Below are positions 8,846-16,732 of a DNA stretch of 64,000 nt, one piece after another. Under the pieces are notes generated by a model that worked only from the letters and a program-made list of their open reading frames with translations, was not told where the DNA came from and searched no databases. The translations under genes and the position numbers were made by a program. The number at the start of each line of letters is the position of its first letter. The stretch's first letter is position 1. Source of the DNA: Trichormus variabilis 0441 (lineage in GTDB: Bacteria; Cyanobacteriota; Cyanobacteriia; Cyanobacteriales; Nostocaceae); NCBI RefSeq assembly GCF_009856605.1, contig NZ_CP047242.1:4966001-5030000 (forward strand), written 5' to 3'.

Positions 8846-10402
8846 ATGTACCAACAGAAATCAAGAACAAGAAATAGGCGCTTTTCTACCAGAAATTACG
8901 CTAAAAGTAGACAATCTAACTCGCAAATCCAGATATTTAATCTAGTCAAAAAACTCTCTCCCAGTTGGCAAGCTTGTATACCTCTGGCTTGTTTGATTGT
9001 TTTAGGTTGGAGTTATGTAGCAGTTGCTCAAGCTCCAGCAGCAGGGCCGACAACAGCAGAACTAAAAGTTGCGCTTGACACCCTATGGGTAGCGATCGCT
9101 GCGTTCTTAGTATTCTTTATGAATGCTGGTTTTGGTATGTTAGAAACCGGCTTCTGTCGTCAGAAAAATGCTGTTAACGTTCTTGCCAAAAACTTAATCG
9201 TCTTCGCCTTGGCAACCGTTGCTTTTTGGGCAATCGGTTTTGGGTTAATGTTCGGTGATGGTAATGATTTCATTGGCTTCAATGGTTTTTTTCTCTCAGG
9301 AGAAGATAACAGCCCGGCAACAGGTGACGCTTATAAAGGTGTGTTCAGCGCTTTAAGTTGGGCTGGCGTACCTTTAGCCGCAAAATTCTTATTCCAGTTG
9401 GTGTTTGCTGGGACTGCGGCAACAATTGTCTCTGGTGCAGTTGCCGAAAGAATCAAGTTTGTTGACTTCTTGATTTTCAGCCTTTTACTTGTAGGTATCG
9501 CCTACCCAATTACCGGACACTGGATTTGGGGCGCTGGTTGGTTAGCTGATAGAGGTTTTTGGGACTTTGCTGGTTCTACAGTGGTTCACTCAGTTGGTGG
9601 TTGGGCAGCTTTGATGGGAGCTGCATTTCTGTGTCCCCGTATTGGTAAATATCAAGATAAGCAAGTTGTGGCTTTACCCGGTCACAACATGAGTATTGCT
9701 ACCTTGGGTTGCTTGATTCTGTGGTTGGGTTGGTTTGGTTTCAACCCTGGTTCTGTAATGGCTGCTGACCCCAATGCTATTACTCACATTGCCTTAACAA
9801 CTAATATGGCTGGTGCTGTCGGTGGTATTGCTGCTACTATTACTGCGTGGTTGTACTTAGGTAAACCAGACCTATCAATGATTATTAATGGCATTTTGGC
9901 TGGTTTAGTTGGTATTACTGCATCTTGCGCTTACGTCAGCATTCCTAGTTCTGCGATTATTGGTTTCATTGCCGGAGTCATAGTTGTTTTTGCTGTGACC
10001 TTCTTCGACAAACTCGGTATTGATGACCCAGTAGGAGCGACTTCAGTTCACCTTGTTTGTGGTGTTTGGGGTACTCTGGCAGTTGGTTTGTGGTCGGTTG
10101 GGCCTGGTGTTTACTCTTGGTATGGTGAAGGACTTGGCCCAGCCAAGGGTTTGTTTGCTGGTGGCGGTTTAGGACAGTTGATTACTCAATTCTTAGGTGC
10201 TGCCGCAGTCGGCGGTATGACTGTACTCGTCAGTAGTATTTTCTGGTTAGCACTGAAAGCTACTTTGGGTATTAGAGTCACCAGAGAAGAAGAATTGGAA
10301 GGCTTGGATATCGGCGAACACGGTATGGAAGCCTACAGTGGATTCCTGAAAGAAGCTAGTCCTGGTGGATTTGCAGAAGGCAAGACATCTGACGGCTATT
10401 AA
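8846..10402 (+). CDS. Ammonium transporter (Amt family), second of three
   Basis: The 518-residue Amt protein begins with about 40 basic, polar residues, then a signal-like segment ([20 protein letters not shown]). Family motifs are [33 protein letters not shown], the pore histidines in [17 protein letters not shown] and [20 protein letters not shown], and [13 protein letters not shown]. The C-terminus has [15 protein letters not shown], the PII-contact region. It is paralogous to its upstream neighbour and the middle gene of the trio. The basic N-terminal extension is unusual and an internal start cannot be excluded. A terminator follows. Confidence 0.95.
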   Translation: MYQQKSRTRNRRFSTRNYAKSRQSNSQIQIFNLVKKLSPSWQACIPLACLIVLGWSYVAVAQAPAAGPTTAELKVALDTLWVAIAAFLVFFMNAGFGMLETGFCRQKNAVNVLAKNLIVFALATVAFWAIGFGLMFGDGNDFIGFNGFFLSGEDNSPATGDAYKGVFSALSWAGVPLAAKFLFQLVFAGTAATIVSGAVAERIKFVDFLIFSLLLVGIAYPITGHWIWGAGWLADRGFWDFAGSTVVHSVGGWAALMGAAFLCPRIGKYQDKQVVALPGHNMSIATLGCLILWLGWFGFNPGSVMAADPNAITHIALTTNMAGAVGGIAATITAWLYLGKPDLSMIINGILAGLVGITASCAYVSIPSSAIIGFIAGVIVVFAVTFFDKLGIDDPVGATSVHLVCGVWGTLAVGLWSVGPGVYSWYGEGLGPAKGLFAGGGLGQLITQFLGAAAVGGMTVLVSSIFWLALKATLGIRVTREEELEGLDIGEHGMEAYSGFLKEASPGGFAEGKTSDGY

Positions 10403-10449
10403 AGGGGAAGATTACACAATTACCTAATAAATCCTCTATAGTCCATGAC

Positions 10450-10479
10450 CCCGGTTTCTCGTGGAAATCGGGTTTTTTT
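10450..10479 (+). terminator. Rho-independent terminator after second amt gene
   Basis: A 9-bp stem (cccggtttc with gaaatcggg, one G-T pair) and a 5-base loop are followed directly by seven T residues, 47 bases after the stop codon. This separates the second and third amt genes into different transcripts. Confidence 0.85.
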
Positions 10480-10510
10480 CATCTAGATTCCCATAAGGGA
10501 CTTCCAGATA

Positions 10511-10550
10511 GGACTTACGCACCCAGATTTTTTGTTGAGGCTGGGTGTAA
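10511..10550 (+). repeat. Palindromic repeat, ggacttacg-acccag family, copy 2
   Basis: ggacttacgcacccag and ctgggtgtaa surround a T-rich loop. It matches the minus-strand reading of 1665-1703. Confidence 0.6.
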
Positions 10551-10687
10551 GGGTGTAGGGGTAGACTTTATTTACTTGGAAGCCCCTAATTGCATCTCCA
10601 GAGAGAATTATTTTTTGATTAAAATTTGTGGAAAGATAAATCAGAGTAGCTTGTAAGACAAAAATCTTTGGCTAAAAGTAATGAAAT

Positions 10688-10701
10688 GTAACTAAGTATA
10701 C
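10688..10701. promoter_or_regulatory. Candidate NtcA binding site upstream of third amt gene
   Basis: gta-actaagta-tac is an exact GTA-N8-TAC match. Its centre is only 41 bases before the GTG start, so if it acts in the standard class II position, transcription would start at or next to the start codon. Its role is therefore uncertain. Confidence 0.45.
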
Positions 10702-10735
10702 AAGGTAACTGATCATCAGGGAGTAAGAAATAAAC

Positions 10736-12148
10736 GTGTTTCAGAAAATTTTGATAACTGGGGTGATTACCCTACTACTGCTGACAATTCCTGTTATGGG
10801 TAGTGCTTGGGCGCAAGTCCCAGCAACGGCTCCACCTGCTGATACAGGAGATACAGCATTTATGCTGATTTCATCAGCCCTAGTCTTGCTGATGACACCA
10901 GGATTGGCATTTTTCTACGGTGGATTTGTACGATCGCGCAATATTCTCAATACATTGATGATGAGTTTTGTATTGATGGCGATCGTCGGCGTTACTTGGG
11001 TTTTATGGGGTTATAGTCTGTCATTTGCGCCAGGACTGCCATTTATTGGTGGTTTACAGTGGTTTGGGTTAAACGGTGTGGGGCTAGAAACCACAGGTTA
11101 TCTGCAAGGTTCAGAGCCGACAAATGTGGTTTCTTATGCCGGGACGATTCCCCATCAGGCATACATGATATATCAAGCCATGTTTGCCATTATCACCCCA
11201 GCCTTAATTTCTGGAGCGATCGCCGAACGGATGAGTTTCCGTGCCTATTGCCTATTTGTGCTACTGTGGTCAACCTTTGTTTACACGCCTCTAGCCCACA
11301 TGGTTTGGGCAAAAGGTGGATTATTAGGTTTGTACGGTGGCTTAGGCGCGCTCGACTTCGCCGGCGGTACAGTAGTTCATATTAGCTCTGGGGTTTCTGC
11401 CCTCGTGGCCGCAATAGTCCTGGGACCGAGGAAAACCCATCCCGATCGCCTCAGCCCTCCCCACAACGTAACATTTATTTTGTTGGGTGCTGGTTTGCTA
11501 TGGTTTGGCTGGTTCGGTTTTAATGCTGGGAGTGCCTTATCTGTTGCTAGTAGCACTTCTGGCAGTTTCATTACTAATCCAGCCACAACTGCCTTTGTTG
11601 CCACCAATACCTCAGCCGCAGCTGGGGCTTTAATGTGGCTAATTCTAGAAGGAGTATTACGCGGTAAACCCACCGCCGTAGGTGCAGCCACAGGCGCAGT
11701 TGCCGGTTTAGTAGGGATTACCCCAGCCGCCGGCTTTGTCACCCCTCTAGCGTCAATTTTGATAGGTTGTATCACAGCTTTTGTTTGCTTCTATGCCGTA
11801 AGTTTCAAACACAAGTTAAATGTTGACGATGCCTTAGATACCTACCCGGTGCATGGTGTTGGTGGAACAGTTGGCGCAATTCTCACAGCCTTGTTTGCCA
11901 CCGCCGAAGTTAACTCAGGCGGTAAAAACGGCGTACTCAAGGGTAATTTTGGTGAACTAGGTGTGGAACTGGCCGCCATTGTCATCGCCTATGTAATTGC
12001 AGCAGTTGGCACTTGGATAATTTTGAAGATCATTGATGCTAGCGTTGGCTTACGGGTGAAAGAAGAAGCCGAATATCAAGGTTTGGATATCAACGAACAC
12101 GGAGAAGAAGCATACAACTCCGAGTTTAGCGATCGCATCGTACCGTAA
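10736..12148 (+). CDS. Ammonium transporter AmtB-type, third of three
   Basis: The 470-residue protein is of a different Amt subgroup from its two neighbours, closer to the bacterial AmtB type: LAFFYGGFVRSRNILNTLMM, AERMSFRAYCLFVLLWSTFVYTP, first pore histidine in DFAGGTVVHISSGVSAL, second in DALDTYPVHGVGGTVG, and GLDINEHGEEAYN at the C-terminus for PII contact. A cleavable signal peptide (MFQKILITGVITLLLLTIPVMGSAWA) is present. The start is GTG at 10736 with gggag upstream. It has its own NtcA-like box and a terminator before it, so separate control from the other two is likely. Confidence 0.95.
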   Translation: MFQKILITGVITLLLLTIPVMGSAWAQVPATAPPADTGDTAFMLISSALVLLMTPGLAFFYGGFVRSRNILNTLMMSFVLMAIVGVTWVLWGYSLSFAPGLPFIGGLQWFGLNGVGLETTGYLQGSEPTNVVSYAGTIPHQAYMIYQAMFAIITPALISGAIAERMSFRAYCLFVLLWSTFVYTPLAHMVWAKGGLLGLYGGLGALDFAGGTVVHISSGVSALVAAIVLGPRKTHPDRLSPPHNVTFILLGAGLLWFGWFGFNAGSALSVASSTSGSFITNPATTAFVATNTSAAAGALMWLILEGVLRGKPTAVGAATGAVAGLVGITPAAGFVTPLASILIGCITAFVCFYAVSFKHKLNVDDALDTYPVHGVGGTVGAILTALFATAEVNSGGKNGVLKGNFGELGVELAAIVIAYVIAAVGTWIILKIIDASVGLRVKEEAEYQGLDINEHGEEAYNSEFSDRIVP

Positions 12149-12177
12149 AAATTTAGGCATAGCCCAAATTTGACAAC

Positions 12178-12206
12178 TGACTAATGACTAATGACTAATG
12201 ACTAAT
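12178..12206. repeat. Heptanucleotide repeat (actaatg)
   Basis: Four tandem copies of a seven-base unit (tgactaa) lie between the third amt gene and the SGNH hydrolase gene. Confidence 0.85.
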
Positions 12207-12239
12207 ACCGATTTAAAATCTGAGTCAAATCATTGGTAG

Positions 12240-13067
12240 ATGTCGCTAGTCGTGTCAACTGCTACAAAACACTTTCCGGCTTGGGCTTTTTTCTCACTGG
12301 TATCCAACGGCATACTGATGCTGGCTGTCATCTTGCTAATTTGGCAACAGCAGAAATTATCCATCTTTTCCAGTAATGCACCCCTCTCGGTTCCAGTTAG
12401 TCAACCCCAAGCTGTTGCACCAGAGTTAGGTCCCCGTCACCAACTCAATTACCAACAATGGGTAGATATTCTTAAACAAGAAGCCAACGTCGCTGCCGAA
12501 AAACGTCCCCAGCGCTTAAGCATAATGGCTGGGGATTCTCTAAGTTTGTGGTTTCCCGTTGAATTATTACCGGAAGATAGGAACTGGCTCAATCAAGGAA
12601 TTTCTGGCGAAACCAGTCGTGGACTATTACAAAGATTGAATCTTTTTGACAAGACTCAACCAGAGACGATTTTTGTCATGATTGGCATTAATGACCTCAT
12701 TCGTGGGGTCAATGATGAAGTCATTTTAGATAATCAGCGACAAATTCTCCGTTACCTGCGAAAAACTCACCCCAAAACTCAAATCTTTGTTCAGTCGATT
12801 TTGCCTCATGGGGCAGAGGACGCAACCTGGGAAGGAAAAGAAAAACTTCTAGCCATTCCCAACAGCCGTATTCAGAAGTTAAATCAGCAATTACGAAGTA
12901 TAGCTACTAAACAAAGTGTTAAATATATGGATTTGTATCCCTTGTTTACTAACCAAAAAGGAAATATGCGCCCAGAATTTACCACTGATGGCTTACACCT
13001 AAGCCCTGCAGGCTACGTAGTTTGGCGCACGGCGTTACAAGTTTATCAACAGGGAGTAGACAGATAA
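12240..13067 (+). CDS. SGNH/GDSL-type lipase/esterase, membrane anchored
   Basis: The 275-residue protein has one N-terminal membrane segment (FFSLVSNGILMLAVILLIW, about residues 17-35), then a linker and an SGNH hydrolase domain facing the periplasm. Block I is IMAGDSLSLWFP (catalytic Ser), block II NQGISGETSRG, block III MIGINDLIRG and block V TTDGLHLSPAGYVVW (Asp-x-x-His dyad), the complete set. Such enzymes cleave acyl or acetyl esters, often of cell-wall polysaccharides or lipids; the substrate is unknown. It lies 91 bases after the third amt gene with a repeat between, so co-transcription is uncertain. Confidence 0.9.
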   Translation: MSLVVSTATKHFPAWAFFSLVSNGILMLAVILLIWQQQKLSIFSSNAPLSVPVSQPQAVAPELGPRHQLNYQQWVDILKQEANVAAEKRPQRLSIMAGDSLSLWFPVELLPEDRNWLNQGISGETSRGLLQRLNLFDKTQPETIFVMIGINDLIRGVNDEVILDNQRQILRYLRKTHPKTQIFVQSILPHGAEDATWEGKEKLLAIPNSRIQKLNQQLRSIATKQSVKYMDLYPLFTNQKGNMRPEFTTDGLHLSPAGYVVWRTALQVYQQGVDR

Positions 13068-13206
13068 CTTTTAAATTTAAAACTTCTCTATTTTATATAA
13101 AAATTAGAGTTGAATCTTGAAAAAGTCTAAGTATCTGTAGCATTGCCCACTGTGCTGTAGTTTTGGTGGGTGATGCTTATCTTAAGCGCATTTCAAAAAT
13201 CAAATA

Positions 13207-13935
13207 CTAATCTTGTATTTTACTCACTAATACAAAACCACGAGTTTTCTGAGAAACTGAATCAACTGTATTCATGGCTTTCCATAAATCTGTTGTCTTT
13301 ACCCAAACTGGTGGGTATTTATAGCGGGAAACATCCATAATTAAAAATCTATCGGTCTGCTCATTGTAAGCAGCTAAAGGTGATATATGTCCCCCCCTTT
13401 CTTGTCCAATTTCCTTACGTAAATAATTAACTATGACAAAGTTTCCGTCCTGTTTTAAATTTTCTGCTACCTGTTTTCTAAATTCTTCTATATTTGTATT
13501 GCTAGCATGATGCACTTTGACTTCTACACCATAACTAGCTATTAATCCTCCCAATTCATCGAGAGTCATACCTTGACTAGCTACTACTTCAGGCGCGATT
13601 ACTGCTTTAGTTTTTTCGTTGCTGAAAAAGTTGTCTTGAGTGAATACACGGTAGGGAGAATATTGGGCTGTTTCTGGTGCATCAATTCCCAAGCTATTCA
13701 GCACCATAATTATACTAGCTACACCACAGTAAGCTTGATTAACTTGCGTAACGAACTGCATACTCAGAGGAAAGAAGTCTTCTCTTGAGCCACTTGTAAG
13801 TAATAATTTTTCTCCTTCGTTGGAATTGAAGCCAATTAAGTTAGGCGAAAGTGTCAAAGTTTGAGCCAGAACTTGGCTACTAGAAAGGCACAATCCAATA
13901 ACTGTTGCTGGGATAAAGAGTTTCATGATGCTCAC
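13207..13935 (-). CDS. Phytochelatin synthase-like cysteine peptidase
   Basis: The 242-residue protein is a prokaryotic phytochelatin synthase homologue: a signal peptide (IPATVIGLCLSSSQVLA), then a papain-like domain with catalytic Cys in QAYCGVASIIMVLNSLG, His in QERGGHISPLAAY and Asp in LIMDVSRYKYPPVW. The plant enzyme's C-terminal Cys-rich half is absent, as in the characterised cyanobacterial enzyme, which mainly hydrolyses glutathione to gamma-Glu-Cys and makes little phytochelatin. It starts 21 bases after the stop of an ABC-transporter binding-protein gene in the same direction, so it looks like the last gene of that operon. With its signal peptide it would act in the periplasm. Confidence 0.93.
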   Translation of the reverse strand: MSIMKLFIPATVIGLCLSSSQVLAQTLTLSPNLIGFNSNEGEKLLLTSGSREDFFPLSMQFVTQVNQAYCGVASIIMVLNSLGIDAPETAQYSPYRVFTQDNFFSNEKTKAVIAPEVVASQGMTLDELGGLIASYGVEVKVHHASNTNIEEFRKQVAENLKQDGNFVIVNYLRKEIGQERGGHISPLAAYNEQTDRFLIMDVSRYKYPPVWVKTTDLWKAMNTVDSVSQKTRGFVLVSKIQD

Positions 13936-13956
13936 ACACAGATGCAGAGATTTTGC

Positions 13957-14865
13957 TTAGAGAGTTTTGATGAGTCCTTTGGATTTACGGAACTCCCTTG
14001 CTACTTCTTTTATGTCCTGTAATTCGCCTTCAACTAAATAATTGAGTTGTCGCATTTCATCAGCAGCAATTTTACCAGTTAATTGCGCGATCGCTGTTTT
14101 TAATTGGGGATATTTTTTTAAGGTTTCTTGTCTGACAATTGGTGTTGCTTCGTACGGAGGAAAGTATTGTTGATCATCTTTGAGAACTACTAAACCCAAA
14201 CGAGCAATTTGTCCATCTGTCGAGTTACCCGCTACCATATCAACTTGTTTTTGAATCAAGGCACGATATATTAAACCCAAGTCCATAATTTGTGGTGGTT
14301 TAGTAAACTTTAAACCGTAAGTCTTGGCTAACCCAGGAAAACCATCCTCTCGTTCTAAAAATTCATAGCCAAAGCCACCGCGCCATTGGGGTGTATATTG
14401 AGCCGCGTCTGTGAGAGTTTGGATGTTATAGCGCCTCGCATCTTCACCTCGAACAATGATGGCAAATGTATTTTCAAAACCTAAGCTAGGCATTACCTCT
14501 AGTTGAAACCGTTGACTATAAGCTTGTTTTAGCTTCTCGTAAACTACTTGAGGATTATTAATTACTGGTTGTTTTAATATACCAGTAAAAGCGGTGCCAG
14601 TATATTCAATATAAGCATCTATCTTGCCAGCAAGAATCGCATTATGACAAACAAAAGAGCCACCCAATCGCGGACGGCGAGCTACTTTTAAGCTAGTAGT
14701 CTCTTCAATTTGCTGTGCTAAAATTTCACCTAGAATATCTTGTTCCGTAAAGTCTTTTGAGGCGATAATAATATCGCCATTAGTTGTATTTGTGCTGGGA
14801 CTACAACTAGCGATCGCCAGCACCAAAGTCAAAGATAATAAGAAAAATATTAAAAATCTTTTCAT
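13957..14865 (-). CDS. Osmoprotectant-type ABC importer, substrate-binding lipoprotein
   Basis: This is a 302-residue OpuC/OsmX/ProX-class binding protein. A lipoprotein signal ends LAIASCS (lipidated Cys about residue 21). The mature part starts DIIIASKDFTEQDILGEILA and contains GKIDAYIEYTGTAFTGIL and KQVDMVAGNSTDGQIARLGLVVL, both characteristic of the QAT (glycine betaine, carnitine, choline) class. Ligand residues cannot be assigned with confidence. It lies between the permease gene (43 bases upstream) and phytochelatin synthase (21 bases downstream), so the substrate could be a betaine or a thiol-related compound. Confidence 0.9.
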   Translation of the reverse strand: MKRFLIFFLLSLTLVLAIASCSPSTNTTNGDIIIASKDFTEQDILGEILAQQIEETTSLKVARRPRLGGSFVCHNAILAGKIDAYIEYTGTAFTGILKQPVINNPQVVYEKLKQAYSQRFQLEVMPSLGFENTFAIIVRGEDARRYNIQTLTDAAQYTPQWRGGFGYEFLEREDGFPGLAKTYGLKFTKPPQIMDLGLIYRALIQKQVDMVAGNSTDGQIARLGLVVLKDDQQYFPPYEATPIVRQETLKKYPQLKTAIAQLTGKIAADEMRQLNYLVEGELQDIKEVAREFRKSKGLIKTL

Positions 14866-14908
14866 AATAAATAACCAGAAGAAAGATAATTATTTTTATA
14901 TAACTTAA

Positions 14909-15541
14909 TTACGAATTAACCTTGAATTTTTGCTCTAACAATCCAATTAATAAATCAGCCAATAAAGCAATTACCGCCGCAGGAACTGCCCCAGCTAAAA
15001 TTAATTGATCATTGACTACGGCAATTCCTCTAAAAATAAAGACTCCCAAACCACCAGCACCAATGGCAGCTGCAATAGTGGCAATTCCAATAGAGATAAC
15101 TGTCGCTACTCGCACCCCAGCCAAAATAACTGCCATCGCTAAGGGAATTTCTACCTGTAATAACAATTGTCTATCAGTCATACCCATTCCCCGCCCAGCT
15201 TCTCGAATCGCCGGATCTACTCCAGAGATGCCTGTATAAGTATTACGAATTAGTGGCAAAAGAGAATATAAAGCCAGGGCAACAATTGCTGGAGTCGCAC
15301 CAATACCACCAATTACAGGAACGGGGATGAGTAAGCCAAACAATGCTAAACTGGGTATAGTTTGGAGAATATTAGCTATACCTAAAATCGGTTGCCGCAG
15401 TTGTTTTTGGCGCGTGATTAAAATTCCTAAAGGAATGCCAATAATAATGGCAATACTAATAGCAATACCTACTAAAAATAAATGCTCTATCGTGCGTTGT
15501 AGGATTTCTGGAGCATACTTAATTAAGAAGAAATCTTTCAT
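14909..15541 (-). CDS. Osmoprotectant-type ABC importer, permease
   Basis: The 210-residue membrane protein of the BPD_transp_1 class has about six membrane segments, starting with LFLVGIAISIAIIIGIPLG. The cytoplasmic EAA loop is visible as AGRGMGMTDRQLLLQVEIP, where it meets the ATPase. ANILQTIPSLALFGLLIPV is a strong OpuCB/YehW-like motif. Only one permease gene is present, so the channel is presumably a homodimer. The ATPase gene is about 100 bases upstream on the same strand, separated by a gggactggg-type repeat. Confidence 0.92.
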   Translation of the reverse strand: MKDFFLIKYAPEILQRTIEHLFLVGIAISIAIIIGIPLGILITRQKQLRQPILGIANILQTIPSLALFGLLIPVPVIGGIGATPAIVALALYSLLPLIRNTYTGISGVDPAIREAGRGMGMTDRQLLLQVEIPLAMAVILAGVRVATVISIGIATIAAAIGAGGLGVFIFRGIAVVNDQLILAGAVPAAVIALLADLLIGLLEQKFKVNS

Positions 15542-15544
15542 GGA

Positions 15545-15580
15545 TGGGGGACTGGGAATTAGGGATTGGGGACTGGGGAG
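15545..15580. repeat. Heptanucleotide-type repeat (gggactgggga)
   Basis: A run of ggggactggga and ggattgggga units lies between the permease and ATPase genes of the importer operon. Similar units occur at 58590-58636. Confidence 0.75.
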
Positions 15581-15640
15581 CTATGATCAATTTTGAATTT
15601 TGTAGCTTTAGCTTCCCGCAAGGTAATTTGAATTGATCAA

Positions 15641-16405
15641 TTAGCTAGTTTGTAGAGAATACAGGCATTGTAGAAAAGCAAGACTTTCTGGATGCTGGGA
15701 AGCAATAAATTCATCTTTGGTTCCTAAAAATACCAACTCTCCTCCATACATTAACCCAATTCTTGATGCTAAAACGAAGGCTTCTTGGATATCGTGAGTA
15801 ACAAAAACCACTGTCTTACCTAATTCCTGTTGTAATCGCTGAAACTCTCGTTGCAGTTCTAAGCGTGTAATGGGATCAAGTGCGCCAAAGGGTTCATCCA
15901 TCAACATAACTGGGGGATCTGCGGCTAAAGCTCTAGCGACACCGACTCTTTGCCTTTGTCCTCCAGATAATTCATGAGGGTAACGTTGAGCGAATTGTGC
16001 TGGATCTAAGCCTACCAAGTGCAGCAATTCATAAACCCGCGTCTTAATTTGTTTGGGTAGCCAGCCTTCTAAAGTTGGGACTAAACCCACGTTGCGTTCT
16101 ACAGTGAAATGGGGAAATAGCCCCGTTTCTTGAATTACATAACCAATCTTGCGCCGCAGTTTAATTTCATCCCACTGATTCGTAGGTATTCCTTGAAATA
16201 AAACTTCGCCTTGGGTGGGTGTAAACAGACGATTGATTAATTTCATGGTGGTAGTTTTGCCACTACCGCTACGTCCCAGTAATACTAGTGCTTCTCCTTC
16301 GTAGATGGCAAAGTTGAGATGGGATACAAGAAGACGATGATTACGGCTAAATGTAACATCACGGAATTCAATTGTTGCTGATTTGGTTTGCGGCATAATA
16401 TTCAT
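15641..16405 (-). CDS. Osmoprotectant-type ABC importer, ATPase
   Basis: The ATPase of the importer, about 254 residues from the ATG at 16405. Walker A is LLGRSGSGKTTTMKLINRLF, the Q-loop VIQETGLFPHFTVERNVGLV, the signature LSGGQRQRVGVARAL, Walker B VMLMDEPFGALDPITR, and the H-loop VFVTHDIQEAFVLA. There is no C-terminal CBS pair, unlike OpuCA and ProV, so ionic-strength control through that module is absent. The frame can be extended to 16441, but that extra start falls next to a mobile palindromic element; the ATG at 16405 (or 16396) is preferred. It is the first gene of the apparent four-gene operon. Confidence 0.92.
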   Translation of the reverse strand: MNIMPQTKSATIEFRDVTFSRNHRLLVSHLNFAIYEGEALVLLGRSGSGKTTTMKLINRLFTPTQGEVLFQGIPTNQWDEIKLRRKIGYVIQETGLFPHFTVERNVGLVPTLEGWLPKQIKTRVYELLHLVGLDPAQFAQRYPHELSGGQRQRVGVARALAADPPVMLMDEPFGALDPITRLELQREFQRLQQELGKTVVFVTHDIQEAFVLASRIGLMYGGELVFLGTKDEFIASQHPESLAFLQCLYSLQTS

Positions 16406-16443
16406 TTTTAACTCGTAGCAGGACTGACGCAACTGGCACAATA

Positions 16444-16509
16444 GTAGGGTGCGTCAGATGTGGAAAATTCCTAAATTTGTACGAAATTAGTGGGACTGAC
16501 GCACCCTAC
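16444..16509 (-). repeat. 66-bp palindromic-ended element, family A copy 2
   Basis: It has the same 14-bp ends (gtagggtgcgtcag and complement) and aligns in reverse orientation with 861-926. It lies 39 bases upstream of the importer ATPase start, in the probable promoter region. Confidence 0.8.
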
Positions 16510-16678
16510 AGTTAGTTTGATTATCACACTTGCGTAATATCAATTCTCTATAAATTTGTATCTCAGTAGCTTTAGCTTTCGGTAGGGTATTTTGAATTTT
16601 AAATTTTGTTGGCGTAGCCTTCCCGAAGGGTATTTTGAATTGATTCATATGATTGGTCACCCAAAACATAATCTCAGT

Positions 16679-16708
16679 AAAAAACGCACCGTGTTATGTG
16701 GCGGTGCG
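16679..16708 (-). terminator. Rho-independent terminator after ABC-2 permease
   Basis: On the minus strand a 7-bp stem (cgcaccg and cggtgcg) with a 10-base loop is followed by six T residues, 25 bases past the permease stop. It ends the ABC-2 exporter operon before the importer operon. Confidence 0.85.
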
Positions 16709-16732
16709 TGATAACAAAGCTAAATTAATGAG

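Larger units (their letters stand above)
10403..10735. other. Intergenic region between second and third amt genes
   Basis: This 333-base space contains the terminator at 10450-10479, a palindromic repeat at 10511-10550 followed by a gggtgtaggggtag run, and the NtcA-type box at 10688-10701. Confidence 0.6.

Noticed and set aside
16487..16669. A 60-codon minus-strand frame between two ABC operons
   Set aside because: It overlaps a palindromic element and repeated tttgaatttt sequence; no coding features.
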